A stretch of 64,000 bases of DNA from DASUNP01 sp963728545 (GTDB taxonomy: Bacteria > Acidobacteriota > Blastocatellia > UBA7656), in assembly GCA_963728545.1 (NCBI GenBank), contig CAVSKO010000002.1:1736001-1800000 (forward strand), read 5' to 3'. The stretch's first letter is position 1. Every line of letters starts with the position of its first letter. The notes below the pieces were generated by a model. It was given only the letters and a program-made list of their open reading frames with translations. It was not told the DNA's origin and made no database searches. A program made the translations under genes and the position numbers. This document shows positions 10,063 through 18,800 of the stretch, piece after piece.

Positions 10063-10141
10063 AAATTTTATCTTCGCCCGTCGAGGCGACCGAGAGCCGA
10101 TTGACGTTCACTCGGTCGCCTGCGACACGCGACCTTGCCGG

Positions 10142-10366
10142 TCATGCTTTGGAACCGGCTGATTCCATCTTCTTTCTCAAGCTGAGCGGCCTCATATCGG
10201 TCCACACCTCTTTGATGTAGTCCAGGCACTCCTGCTTGGCTCCACTCTTGCCCACATCCTTCCAGCCGAGAGCATTCTCACGGTCGGCAGGCCAGATCGA
10301 ATACTGCTCTTCGTGATTAACTACTACCTTGTATCTCCTTGTATCTTCCATTTCGTCTCTGCTCAT
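10142..10366 (-). CDS. MbtH-like protein
   Basis: A 74-residue NRPS accessory protein that binds adenylation domains and is often needed for their folding and activity. The family signature is complete: N-EEQYSIWP, GW-DVG-SG-K-ECLDYI-EVW, then TDMRPLSLR. AGGAGG lies just before the ATG at 10366. The presence of a single MbtH suggests that at least some A domains of the locus depend on it. It lies between the HEAT-repeat gene and the type II thioesterase. Confidence 0.95.
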   Translation of the reverse strand: MSRDEMEDTRRYKVVVNHEEQYSIWPADRENALGWKDVGKSGAKQECLDYIKEVWTDMRPLSLRKKMESAGSKA

Positions 10367-10419
10367 ATTTCCTCCTCTTCTGTTTGATACTTATTCGATA
10401 AAGACGGCAATGCCCGCCG

Positions 10420-11292
10420 TCAGCAGGATTGCTCGCCCCTGTTATTGATTCGGCTTATGACCTGGCTGATGGAGCTTCTGACGATAGCGGGACAATCGTC
10501 CCTGTGCCCTCTCTCATCCAGGACCGGAATTACCTGCTCGCCGCCGAACTCGCCCAGCAGGTACAGCGCCTCTAACACTACGCTTTGATCGCGGTCGTTT
10601 AACCCGGCGAGCGCCGCCTCGACTATCCCGTCACTGTCAACGTTGGCGAGAGCCAGTAATGCGCTGCGTCGGACTTCGGAATCTTCGTCCTTGACCATTC
10701 TCTTGAGCGGTTCTATAGCCTCCGCCCGCCCCGTCTTGCCGAGCACTTCGACGCACTCTCTTCTCACATTCCAGTGAGAGTCCGTCAGGACCGCAGTCAA
10801 CACCTCGACAACCAGGGCCGCCGCGCGATTGCGCTCCAGAGCGATCACGGCGCTCTCGCGCACATTAATCTCCTCGTCGCTCAGGCAGCGCGCAATGGCC
10901 TTTACGGATTCAGGGCTGTTTATATTCTGAGCGGCCTCGATAGCTCTTTTTCGCACATACGGATCGTCGTCGCCTATCGCCGCGATAACGGCTTCGGTTA
11001 TAGCAGGGTGGCTCAGCCGACTTATGATCTTAACCAGTTTCGCGCGAAAGATGTAATCCCGGTCGCCCATCGCTTTCACAAGCGAGCGGACGGCTCGCCC
11101 GTCGCCGGATTCCGCAAGCGCCCTTGCAGATTGCAGCCGCGCGTTGAGATCCGACTCGCTCATCAAAGATTCCGTGAGCAGCTCGATTCTGTTTTCACCT
11201 GCGCCGGATGTCAGCGACGAATGATCGAACGATTTCTGTTGCTTGCTCATATTTATATCGCTCTCCCTCGCCCGCGAGATTTCGCCCGTCAT
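10420..11292 (-). CDS. HEAT-repeat (PBS-lyase-like) protein
   Basis: A 290-residue all-helical repeat protein. At least six HEAT units of about 31 residues run from about residue 50 to 280, recognisable by D-VR--A--AL motifs (YVRKRAIEAA, NVRESAVIAL, EVRRSALLAL). No catalytic motif is visible; such solenoids usually mediate protein contacts. Its ATG overlaps the stop codon of the ketosynthase gene (ATGA at 11289-11292), so the two are probably translationally coupled. A second possible start is Met15 at 11250. A scaffold role for the type II ketosynthase/ACP proteins is inference. Some HEAT proteins in gene clusters are lyase-like, which I cannot exclude. Confidence 0.8.
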   Translation of the reverse strand: MTGEISRARESDINMSKQQKSFDHSSLTSGAGENRIELLTESLMSESDLNARLQSARALAESGDGRAVRSLVKAMGDRDYIFRAKLVKIISRLSHPAITEAVIAAIGDDDPYVRKRAIEAAQNINSPESVKAIARCLSDEEINVRESAVIALERNRAAALVVEVLTAVLTDSHWNVRRECVEVLGKTGRAEAIEPLKRMVKDEDSEVRRSALLALANVDSDGIVEAALAGLNDRDQSVVLEALYLLGEFGGEQVIPVLDERGHRDDCPAIVRSSISQVISRINNRGEQSC

Positions 11293-12560
11293 AAGCTCGA
11301 ATACTTCTTTAAAACTATCGAGCTATTAGCGCCGCCGAACCCTATCGAATTCGAGAGCGCATAACGAATCTCCCTTTCTACGGATTTGCCGGAGAGATTT
11401 TCGAGATCGCATTCGGGGTCGGGCGTCTCGTAGTTGAGCGTCGGGTGGACCAGGTTGTGTGTGATCGTCATGGAACAGACAACCGCCTCGACGCCCCCGG
11501 AGGCCCCCATCATGTGTCCGGTGACGGACTTTGTGGAATTGACGAGAAGCCTTTTCGTATGATGTTTGAACAGGCTCTTGATGGCCGCGGCCTCGCAACG
11601 GTCGGCGAGCGGCGTCGATGAGCCGTGAGTGTTTATGTAATCAATATCTTCAAGGCCGATGCCTGCGTCTTCGACTGCCAGTTGCATGGCCTTTCTTATG
11701 CCGATCCCGCCCCGGCTTATGTTGGTGACATGCACCGCGTCGTTTGTCGCGCCGAAGCCCGCGAACTCGGCGTAGATTTGAGCGCCGCGATTGAGCGCAT
11801 GGTTTAACTCTTCGAGCACGACGAAGCCGCTCCCTTCCGACATCACGAATCCGTCGCGACCGGCGTCGAACGGCCGGCAGGCCCGCTGCGGCTCGTCATT
11901 GCGCTTGGACATGGCCGAGATGAAACTGTAGCCCGCAAAGATAAAAGGCGTTATTGAGGCTTCGGTCCCGCCCGCAAGCATCAGGTCTGCGCGGTTCGAG
12001 GCAATCGCGTCGTATGCCGCTCCGACCGAGTGCGTGCCCGAGGCGCAGGCGGAAACGATGCTGAAGTTCGGCCCCTTCAAGCCCAGCTTCAACGCTATGA
12101 ACCCGGCTGCGATATTTGTGCTGGCGTTGGCCATCGCGAACGGGCTGGGCCCGTGCAGCCCTATCTCGCGCAGGGCAAGGATGTCTCTTTCAAGAGTCTT
12201 TATCGCGCCGTGGCTGCTCCCGGCTATGACGCCGATTCTCTCCCTTGAAAAACTCTCGGCGTTCAGGTTGCCATCCTCTAGAGCGAGCATCGCGGCTATG
12301 TAAGCATACTGCGCCGTCTCGTCGAATCTCCTCGTGTCGTTCTCGCTCAAATATTTCCTGACATCCAGGTTCTTCAGCTCCCCGCCTATCCGCGTAGGAT
12401 ACTCGCTTGTGTCAAAGCTTGTTATCTGGCCGATAGAGGTATTGCCGCTCAGGAGGTTATGCCAGAACTCCTGCTTGCCTATCCCTATCGGGCTGACGAC
12501 GCCAAGGCCGGTTATCACAACTCGCCTCTTCTTCGTTTCTCTGCCGTTACTGTAGTCCAT
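11289..12560 (-). CDS. Beta-ketoacyl-ACP synthase (FabF-like), active
   Basis: A 423-residue ketosynthase that elongates acyl-ACP by decarboxylative condensation with malonyl-ACP. The triad is intact: Cys172 in SACASGT, His312 in NTHGSSTP and His349 in SVTGHMMG. The start ATG at 12560 has GAGGAG six bases upstream; two TTG codons precede it in frame and are ignored. It is the most downstream of three ketosynthase genes in this cassette and is coupled by ATGA to the HEAT-repeat gene. The position inside a biosynthetic cluster, with a dedicated ACP, points to a specialised acyl chain and not to housekeeping lipid synthesis. Confidence 0.92.
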   Translation of the reverse strand: MDYSNGRETKKRRVVITGLGVVSPIGIGKQEFWHNLLSGNTSIGQITSFDTSEYPTRIGGELKNLDVRKYLSENDTRRFDETAQYAYIAAMLALEDGNLNAESFSRERIGVIAGSSHGAIKTLERDILALREIGLHGPSPFAMANASTNIAAGFIALKLGLKGPNFSIVSACASGTHSVGAAYDAIASNRADLMLAGGTEASITPFIFAGYSFISAMSKRNDEPQRACRPFDAGRDGFVMSEGSGFVVLEELNHALNRGAQIYAEFAGFGATNDAVHVTNISRGGIGIRKAMQLAVEDAGIGLEDIDYINTHGSSTPLADRCEAAAIKSLFKHHTKRLLVNSTKSVTGHMMGASGGVEAVVCSMTITHNLVHPTLNYETPDPECDLENLSGKSVEREIRYALSNSIGFGGANSSIVLKKYSSL

Positions 12561-12621
12561 CAACAACTCCTCAATGTCGAAATACTGGGACGTAAGTCGC
12601 GCGCGACTCCGACGTATTCGC

Positions 12622-13770
12622 CTAGCGGTCCGGCCACAGGATTTTCGAAGCGATAATAATCTTCTGTATCTCCTCGGTCCCCTCGTACAACTGGCCGAGT
12701 TTCACATCTCGATAAAGCCTCTCGACGGTGAAATCCCTGGTGTAGGCGTAACAACCGTGTATGGACATGGCTTTATCTATAACCCGCTCCGCCGACCGGG
12801 CGCAAAACAGCTTGGCCATCGCCCCCTCAAGCCCTATGCTTTTTCCCTGCTGGCGCAAGGCGGCAGCGTGGTAGACCAGCCATCGCGATGCCTCGATCTC
12901 TGTGACCATCTCGGCCACCAGGGCCTGGATGGTAGGGAACATTCGGAGCGGCTTGTTCAATTGTTTCCTATGCGCTGCGTACTCCAGCGACTCTTCAAGG
13001 GCGCGCTCTGCCATCCCCAAAGACTGGGCGGCAATCCCCATCTTCCCGATAGAGATGATGTCGAGCAGCATCGCAAATCCCTTTCCGCGACCCGCCTCGC
13101 CACCCACGACGTTCTCTTCGGGGATGCTCACGCCGTTTAACGTGAACGGCGCAGTCTCAAAGCCGTTCAGCCCGGACTTGCTTATGAGGCTGCCGGTCTC
13201 GAACCCCGTCGCATGCTTGGGCACAATGAAAGCGCTTATACTCCCTTCCCTTTCCTCGTCCCTTGCAAACACGATGGCGATGCCGTCGAGCGTCGAGTTT
13301 GAACTGAACATTTTGCTCCCGTTCAGTATGAAGCGGCCGACCTCTCTGGTCGCCACGGTCTTTATCGCGACCGGGTCGGTCCCGGTCGCGGCCTCCGTGA
13401 ACGAAAAGCTTCCCACCTGCTCGCCTGTAAGAAGCGGCGGCAGAAAGGCTCGCTTCTGCTCCTCGGTGCCGTAATGAAAGATCGTGGCGGCTGCCATCGT
13501 ATGAACCGACAGCGTTGCGCCGACGGCGGCGCTCTCTTCGGAGATCGCCTCTAAGGCGAGGGCATAACTCAAGTACCCTTCATCCGTGCCTCCGTAGGGC
13601 TTCGGGTAAGGCAGCCCCCAGAACTTGAACTCTCTCATGCCTTCTCGGATCTGTGCCGGAAAGCGATCACAGGATTGCATCTCTGCCAATCTCGGTCTTA
13701 TATGCTCAACAGCAAATCCCTTTGTTTTGCTGTGAATGGTTTTCTGAGCTTCCTTTAATTCAAAATCCAT
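12622..13770 (-). CDS. Acyl-CoA (acyl-ACP) dehydrogenase
   Basis: A 382-residue FAD-dependent dehydrogenase that would oxidise a saturated acyl thioester to the 2-enoyl form. It shows the full family pattern: the GLPYPKPYGG N-terminal helix region, FSFTEAATGTDP for flavin and substrate, the HRKQLNKPL loop, and YEGTEEIQ with the catalytic Glu. The ATG at 13770 is preferred (AAGGTGA 12 bases upstream); an in-frame GTG at 13782 lies directly against that site. It stands between the ACP and the FabF-like gene, so an ACP-bound substrate is likely. Together with the FAAL-fused dehydrogenase, the locus has two such enzymes, suggesting a desaturated acyl starter. Confidence 0.9.
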   Translation of the reverse strand: MDFELKEAQKTIHSKTKGFAVEHIRPRLAEMQSCDRFPAQIREGMREFKFWGLPYPKPYGGTDEGYLSYALALEAISEESAAVGATLSVHTMAAATIFHYGTEEQKRAFLPPLLTGEQVGSFSFTEAATGTDPVAIKTVATREVGRFILNGSKMFSSNSTLDGIAIVFARDEEREGSISAFIVPKHATGFETGSLISKSGLNGFETAPFTLNGVSIPEENVVGGEAGRGKGFAMLLDIISIGKMGIAAQSLGMAERALEESLEYAAHRKQLNKPLRMFPTIQALVAEMVTEIEASRWLVYHAAALRQQGKSIGLEGAMAKLFCARSAERVIDKAMSIHGCYAYTRDFTVERLYRDVKLGQLYEGTEEIQKIIIASKILWPDR

Positions 13771-13824
13771 AAGCTCACTCACTCACCTTTTTAGTCGGCT
13801 GATTTTTAGTTGAATGACACCGTC

Positions 13825-14067
13825 TCACTGCGCCCGCAATTCGGTCACGAGCGACGCAAGGCTGTTGACGCTGGTAAAACTCGGAAGGTACTCCTGCGGA
13901 ATCTTCAGGCTGTACTTACACTCAAGCTCGGACAGCAATTCCAGGGCTTGCAAAGAATCGAGCCTCAAATCCATGACAAGGTGAGTGTCGTCGCCCACCT
14001 CTGACAGTTCCACCTCGCCGATCTGAGCAATCATAGTCCTGATCTGATCTTTGAGATTGTTTTCCAT
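13825..14067 (-). CDS. Acyl carrier protein
   Basis: An 80-residue, acidic, helical carrier. The phosphopantetheine site is Ser38 in LRLDSLQALELL. AAGGAGA lies six bases before the ATG. It is placed between the degenerate ketosynthase and the dehydrogenase, as expected for the carrier of a type II cassette; it could also accept the acyl group from the fatty acyl-AMP ligase. The C terminus (VNSLASLVTELRAQ) is complete. Confidence 0.92.
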   Translation of the reverse strand: MENNLKDQIRTMIAQIGEVELSEVGDDTHLVMDLRLDSLQALELLSELECKYSLKIPQEYLPSFTSVNSLASLVTELRAQ

Positions 14068-14136
14068 ATTCGTTCTCCTTATTTGATATTTCCTTCGGTT
14101 CGTTTGGTAGGAATCGAGAAACCTGTTCGTAGCCCG

Positions 14137-15357
14137 TCACACCCTCGCTATGACGAGCGAGGAGCTGATGCCGCTTACTCCAAAAGAGTTGATCATAGCC
14201 GTGTCGATGCGGGTTGACAGGCTTCGGTCTACAATAGGGATGTCGCAGTCAGGGTCTTTTTCAATGCGGTTGATCGTCGGCGGAATGATGTTTTTGCCGA
14301 TAGCCAGACACGAGGCGCAAGTTTGCAGCGCGCCGCCCGCGCCGAAAGTCTCGGCGGTCATCAATTTGATCGCGCTGACATGCAACTTGTCCGGGCTTTC
14401 GCCGAAGACTCTCTTTATCGCAACAGACTCGGCAAGGTCGCCCGCAAAGCTTGAGTTGGCATTGGCCGACAGGTAATCAATGTCGCGCGGCAAAACGTTT
14501 GCCGAGTCGAGCGCCCCTTTCATCGAGGTCACCATTCCCTTCGCGGAGCCTTCCGAAGCGGCTTTCGGATCAAAGGCGCTTCCAAATCCGAGGACTTCCG
14601 CATAAATATTCGCGCCGCGCGCGCGCGCGTGTTCGTAATCTTCCAGCACGACGACCGCGCTCGCTTCGCCCAGCACCGGGCCGTTCCGCCTCAGATCAAA
14701 CGGGGCGCATATCTCCGGCGCGTCGCCGCGAGAGCCTGCCAGAAATCCCGGCAGGTAAAATTCAAGGAAGCTGTCGAGCGTCAGGCTCTCGACTCCGCCC
14801 GCGAGCGCTATGTCGACCCGCCCCATCCTTATGAAGCTCGCCCCGAAATTTATCGCGTCCAGGCTGCTGGCCTCGCCCGATAACGTTGTGTTGAATCCTT
14901 CCACGCCGAACATAAGCGAGACGTGGCCTGCGGCTACGTTGGGGACTGTGCTCGGAAAATCCATAGGCTTGAGCGCCGAGAAACCTTCCCTCAGCAGTTT
15001 CCGGTCGCTCGATGCGAAGCTGTGCAGGTAGCTCCTCGTGGTCCCTATGACCACTCCGGCTCGCGTCCGAAAAGACTCCGTCACCTCAAGCCCAGACTCT
15101 GTGACGGCCATGCGCGCGGCTGAACAGACCAGCTTTGCGCTCCGGTCGAGCGCCCTCAGCCCCTTCTCGCCCAGTATCGTCGTGGGGTCGAAGTCCGTAA
15201 TCTCTCCGGCTGTTTTGCACTTTAACTCGGACGTGTCAAACAGGCTGATCTCTTTTATGCCCGTGACGCCGCCCGCCAGGCTGGACCAGAACTTTTCTTT
15301 GCCCAGGCCGATTGGCGAGACGATTCCCATTCCGGTTATCACAACTCTTTTTTTCAT
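14137..15357 (-). CDS. Degenerate ketosynthase (chain-length-factor-like), active-site residues lost
   Basis: A 406-residue thiolase-fold protein clearly related to the two neighbouring FabF-like enzymes but without their triad. Aligned against the 15381-16598 enzyme, the nucleophile Cys is Glu162 (SGEASS), the first His is Asn299 (SANANSS) and the second His is Glu336 (KLMTAETFG). This resembles the KS-beta/chain-length-factor partner of type II PKS, where Cys is typically Gln. AAAGGAGG lies six bases before the ATG at 15357. It probably forms a heterodimer with an adjacent active ketosynthase and sets chain length. Glu instead of Gln is unusual. A decarboxylase role like KS-Q is possible but less likely with both His lost. 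Confidence 0.85.
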   Translation of the reverse strand: MKKRVVITGMGIVSPIGLGKEKFWSSLAGGVTGIKEISLFDTSELKCKTAGEITDFDPTTILGEKGLRALDRSAKLVCSAARMAVTESGLEVTESFRTRAGVVIGTTRSYLHSFASSDRKLLREGFSALKPMDFPSTVPNVAAGHVSLMFGVEGFNTTLSGEASSLDAINFGASFIRMGRVDIALAGGVESLTLDSFLEFYLPGFLAGSRGDAPEICAPFDLRRNGPVLGEASAVVVLEDYEHARARGANIYAEVLGFGSAFDPKAASEGSAKGMVTSMKGALDSANVLPRDIDYLSANANSSFAGDLAESVAIKRVFGESPDKLHVSAIKLMTAETFGAGGALQTCASCLAIGKNIIPPTINRIEKDPDCDIPIVDRSLSTRIDTAMINSFGVSGISSSLVIARV

Positions 15358-15363
15358 AATCGT

Positions 15364-15371
15364 CCTCCTTT
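15364..15371 (-). promoter_or_regulatory. Ribosome binding site fixing the degenerate ketosynthase start
   Basis: AAAGGAGG on the minus strand, six bases before ATG 15357. It selects MKKRVV as the start over an in-frame upstream codon at 15414 that would overlap the preceding ketosynthase gene. Confidence 0.8.
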
Positions 15372-15380
15372 CGAATTGGG

Positions 15381-16598
15381 CTAGTTTAACCTGCGCAATA
15401 CTATGGCGGCGCAATTGCCGCCGAAAGCAAGCGCGTTGCTCAAGGCCGTTTTAACTTCATACTCGCGCGCCTGATTGGGGACATAATCCAGATCGCATTC
15501 GGGGTCAGGCTCGAAGTAGTTCATAGTCGGCGGGACTACTCCCTCTTTTATTGTGAGCGCGCACGTGACGGCTTCGATGGCGCTGGCAGCGCCCATGGAG
15601 TGCCCGATCATGGATTTTATTGAGCTGACGGGGACGTGCTTTGCCCCCACACCAAAAACTTTCTTGATCGCTGCGGTCTCGGCCTTGTCATTTGCCGGAG
15701 TGCCGGTCCCGTGAGCGTTGACATAGTCGATTTCGGAAGGCGCAATCTTTCCCATCGCGAGCGCGTTTTCCATAGCCCTGATCAACCCGCGCCCTTCCGG
15801 GTGCGGCCCCGTGATATGGTAAGCGTCACAACCCAGACCGTATCCTGCCACTTCGGCATAGACCTTAGCGCCGCGCTTTATCGCGCTCTCCAGCGTCTCC
15901 AAAACCAGGATGGCTGCGCCTTCGGCGGGAATCATCCCCTTTCTGTTCCTGTCAAACGGCTGGCACATTTCAGGCGCGACGGCCAGCAGTTTGTTGAACC
16001 CGGAATAGGCTATCCTTGACAGCGCATCTGCGCCTCCGGCCAGCGCGACATCGATCAACCCGCTCTTTATGAGGTCGCAAGCATAGCCGATTGCATAATT
16101 GCCCGCCGCGCAGGCCGTGGGCACCATAATGGTCGGGCCTTCTATCCCGAATTCGAGCGACACGTTTGTAGCCAGGAGGTGTATCGCGCTTTCAGATAAT
16201 CTTTTCGAATCAACGTCCCGGTATCTCAGACCGTCCAACTTGTCGTTCATACGCTCGATGACGTTGCTTTCGCCGTTCGTAGTCCCCATGCAGACGCCCG
16301 TCCTTTCGGGGACCAGCCGACCAGTAAGCCCCGCGTCGGCAACGGCCATCTTTGCGGCGGAGACTGCGAGCTGTGAGCCTCTGCCCATGCGGTCGGCCTG
16401 TTCTTGTGTGAGGTGCCGGCAAGGATCAAAATCTTTCACCTCGCCGCCCAAACGGTTAGGGAATGCCGAAGTGTCAAAGGCAGTTACATCGCTTATCCCG
16501 TTTTTGCCTTCCATCATCGCAGTCCAAAACTGCCCGAGTCCTATCCCGATGGGAGTCAGCGCTCCCATTCCTGTGATCACAATTCGTCGTTCCATCAT
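15381..16598 (-). CDS. Beta-ketoacyl-ACP synthase (FabF-like), active
   Basis: A 405-residue ketosynthase with a complete triad: Cys163 in TACAAGN, His296 in NAHGTGTP and His333 in SMIGHSMGAAS. GAGGGAGA precedes two adjacent ATG codons (16598 and 16595); the second has better spacing. It is the first gene of the type II cassette, 24 bases before the degenerate ketosynthase, the usual order for a KS-alpha/KS-beta pair. Likely the catalytic half of that heterodimer. No ketoreductase or dehydratase gene is in the window, so reduction must come from primary fatty acid synthesis or from genes outside. Confidence 0.92.
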   Translation of the reverse strand: MMERRIVITGMGALTPIGIGLGQFWTAMMEGKNGISDVTAFDTSAFPNRLGGEVKDFDPCRHLTQEQADRMGRGSQLAVSAAKMAVADAGLTGRLVPERTGVCMGTTNGESNVIERMNDKLDGLRYRDVDSKRLSESAIHLLATNVSLEFGIEGPTIMVPTACAAGNYAIGYACDLIKSGLIDVALAGGADALSRIAYSGFNKLLAVAPEMCQPFDRNRKGMIPAEGAAILVLETLESAIKRGAKVYAEVAGYGLGCDAYHITGPHPEGRGLIRAMENALAMGKIAPSEIDYVNAHGTGTPANDKAETAAIKKVFGVGAKHVPVSSIKSMIGHSMGAASAIEAVTCALTIKEGVVPPTMNYFEPDPECDLDYVPNQAREYEVKTALSNALAFGGNCAAIVLRRLN

Positions 16599-16957
16599 AA
16601 TCTCCCTCGCAGCAAATTTACGGACGGGCGAAAGCGCTCACACGGCGCTCACCCCCCGGTCCTTCAATCGTTTGTTCTCTCCACTGGAAGAGATGCCGCA
16701 TTTAAAGCAGCAGCATGAGTTTGTAGTAGCGCGTCGCTGCGCTACCCGTGCTCCCTGAATCACTGCTGCATAAGGGACATTTATGATTGAGCTGTTTCAA
16801 CTCAGCGGTGACCCTGTGGTACCTGTTTTTTATTTGTCTTGGGGAGTAGTGTGCCACAACTGTTGCCCTTCACTCTTTTTCCGTTCGCAACCATCATAGA
16901 TGTCTATCTTTCGATTCTCTGTCGAAAGGCGCGAACCGTTCCGGTTACTTGATACGG
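16599..16957. other. Gene-free gap before the type II cassette
   Basis: About 360 bases between the exporter stop and the first ketosynthase. I see no coding frame and no convincing -35/-10 pair. A small hairpin (CTTTCGA / TCGAAAG, 16908-16914 and 16922-16928, 7-nt loop) lies 30 bases after the exporter stop, without a U-run. A promoter for the ketosynthase operon would have to lie here, but this is inference. Confidence 0.4.
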
Positions 16958-18637
16958 TTAAAACCTGTGAGCTTTGCTGGCCGGGGCCGTCGTCGCCGGG
17001 TCTTCTGTATAAGCGGTTTTCCTCTCGTATTCCAGCTTGCCGTAATCCAGCTTTACGATTCGATCTCCCAGGTGGTAATAGCGATCATCATGGCTGATGA
17101 CCAGCAGGGTCTTGCCCCTGGCTTTCAGCTCCGGGAGTATCCTGTAATAGAAAATCTCTCTGAAATGCGGGTCCTGGTCGGCAGCCCACTCGTCGAAAAT
17201 ATAGATCGGGCGATCTTCAAGGTAGGCCGTCAGCAGCGCCAGCCGCTTGCGCTGCCCCTGCGACAGGTCGATTGTCGAAAGCTTGCCATCTTCGACCTTC
17301 ACCTTGTGGTCCAGCTGAAGCTGCTCGATATACTCGCGCGCCTCACGGTCGAGCGTCGGCGCTTCCAACCCCATCAACGTCTCGAAGAGGTAGAAGTCCG
17401 AAAAGACCACCGAAAACATCTGGCGATAGTGATCGCGGTTCTTATCCGTTATAGGCTCGCCGTCCAGGCGTATCTCGCCGCTTTCGGGGATATAAAGCCC
17501 TGTCAGCAGCTTGGCCAGCGTCGTCTTGCCGCTGCCGTTCCCGCCTATGAGAAAGACCGTCTCGCCGCGCCGCAGCTTGAGATCAATGGGGCCAAGCTCG
17601 AAGGTGCTATTCTCTTTCTCTCTGTGATAGGTGTGAGTGACCCCGGCAAGCTCCAGCCCGTCCCAGGAGCCTTTCAGGTCCGCCCCTTTGTCCGTGGCCG
17701 TCACTTTCGATTCGTCGGCCAACGACAGCCCTAACGACTCGATCTTCTGCGCCGCGACGCTCGCTTGAGACATCATAGGAAATATTCCCATCAATATCTC
17801 TACGGGCGAGGCCATGTAGAGCAGCGTGAGGACGTAGCCCGTAATGGCTTCTCTCGTCATGTTGGATATGGACGGCAGCCCTAATATGACAAAGCCCAGC
17901 AGCCCGAAGAAGAGAAACTGCGCCCAGCTGCCGGACGCCGAGAAGATGGCGACGCCCATTATGTTGTTGCGCTGAACCGCCGAGGCAGTCATTTTGAGCG
18001 CTTTGTAGAGAAAAGTTTCGCGGCGGGCGCGATGTATCTTCAGCTCCTTCGCCCCGTCGGTCAGGGCGCGGAAGTGGCTCATCATCGTATCGGCCTCCTC
18101 GCGCGCGCGCTGCAAATACCGCCTGGCCCAGACCTGCGGGAGCTGAATAGTAACCAGCATAAAAATGATGATGCCGAATACTAGCAGGAACATCTTCCAG
18201 GAAAGAAAGGCGATGTACGTCAGGCCGCCGACGACCACCGCGAGGTTTATCAACACGATTGGGAGCTGAATGAATCCGTTGATGATGCTCAGGATGTCGC
18301 TCGACAGCGTCGCCAGCAGCCTCGGCGCACCGATCTCTTCCAGTTGCCGCAAAGGGGTCGACAGTATCCTCTCGCACATATGCATGCGCATTTGAAAAAC
18401 GGCCCTCTGCGACAGGTAAGACAGCAGCGTCTGCGCGACGAACCTGGTGACGGGCAGCAAGACGCATAACCCTACGAACCCCCAGATCAACTGGGAAGTT
18501 ATGGTCTGGGTCAGCCCTGCGTTTGCCAGCACAATGAGCAACGCGCTACAGGCCCCGCTGATGATGCTGGCAAGCAGGGCCAGCGCGACCACAGCTTTGT
18601 TGCGTTGCAGGATGTATAGAAAGGAAAAGATTCTCAT
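16958..18637 (-). CDS. Cyclic-peptide-type ABC exporter (SyrD/PvdE family)
   Basis: A 559-residue half-transporter with six N-terminal membrane helices and a C-terminal ATPase. It would move a (lipo)peptide across the inner membrane. The ATPase has Walker A GGNGSGKTT, the variant signature LSQGQRKRLALL and Walker B with IFDEWAADQDP. The signature and Walker B variants are characteristic of the SyrD/PvdE cyclic peptide transporter group. The start is ATG 18637: GGAGG lies eight bases upstream, and a TTG in frame at 18712 is ignored. It directly follows the terminal NRPS gene with its TE, the usual place for the dedicated exporter of the finished peptide. Confidence 0.92.
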   Translation of the reverse strand: MRIFSFLYILQRNKAVVALALLASIISGACSALLIVLANAGLTQTITSQLIWGFVGLCVLLPVTRFVAQTLLSYLSQRAVFQMRMHMCERILSTPLRQLEEIGAPRLLATLSSDILSIINGFIQLPIVLINLAVVVGGLTYIAFLSWKMFLLVFGIIIFMLVTIQLPQVWARRYLQRAREEADTMMSHFRALTDGAKELKIHRARRETFLYKALKMTASAVQRNNIMGVAIFSASGSWAQFLFFGLLGFVILGLPSISNMTREAITGYVLTLLYMASPVEILMGIFPMMSQASVAAQKIESLGLSLADESKVTATDKGADLKGSWDGLELAGVTHTYHREKENSTFELGPIDLKLRRGETVFLIGGNGSGKTTLAKLLTGLYIPESGEIRLDGEPITDKNRDHYRQMFSVVFSDFYLFETLMGLEAPTLDREAREYIEQLQLDHKVKVEDGKLSTIDLSQGQRKRLALLTAYLEDRPIYIFDEWAADQDPHFREIFYYRILPELKARGKTLLVISHDDRYYHLGDRIVKLDYGKLEYERKTAYTEDPATTAPASKAHRF

Positions 18638-18800
18638 CAGTTGTTCCTCCTTAGCGCCCCCCGGAGCGGCTTGTAAAAACCGCCTCGGCAGGGACACATT
18701 GGTAGTGTGCAAATATTAGGAAGTTGCTCCGGAGTCTGGAGCAGATTTCAGATGATTAAATGGTCATAGTAGTGAGAGGATGCCCGTAAGTATGAATAAA

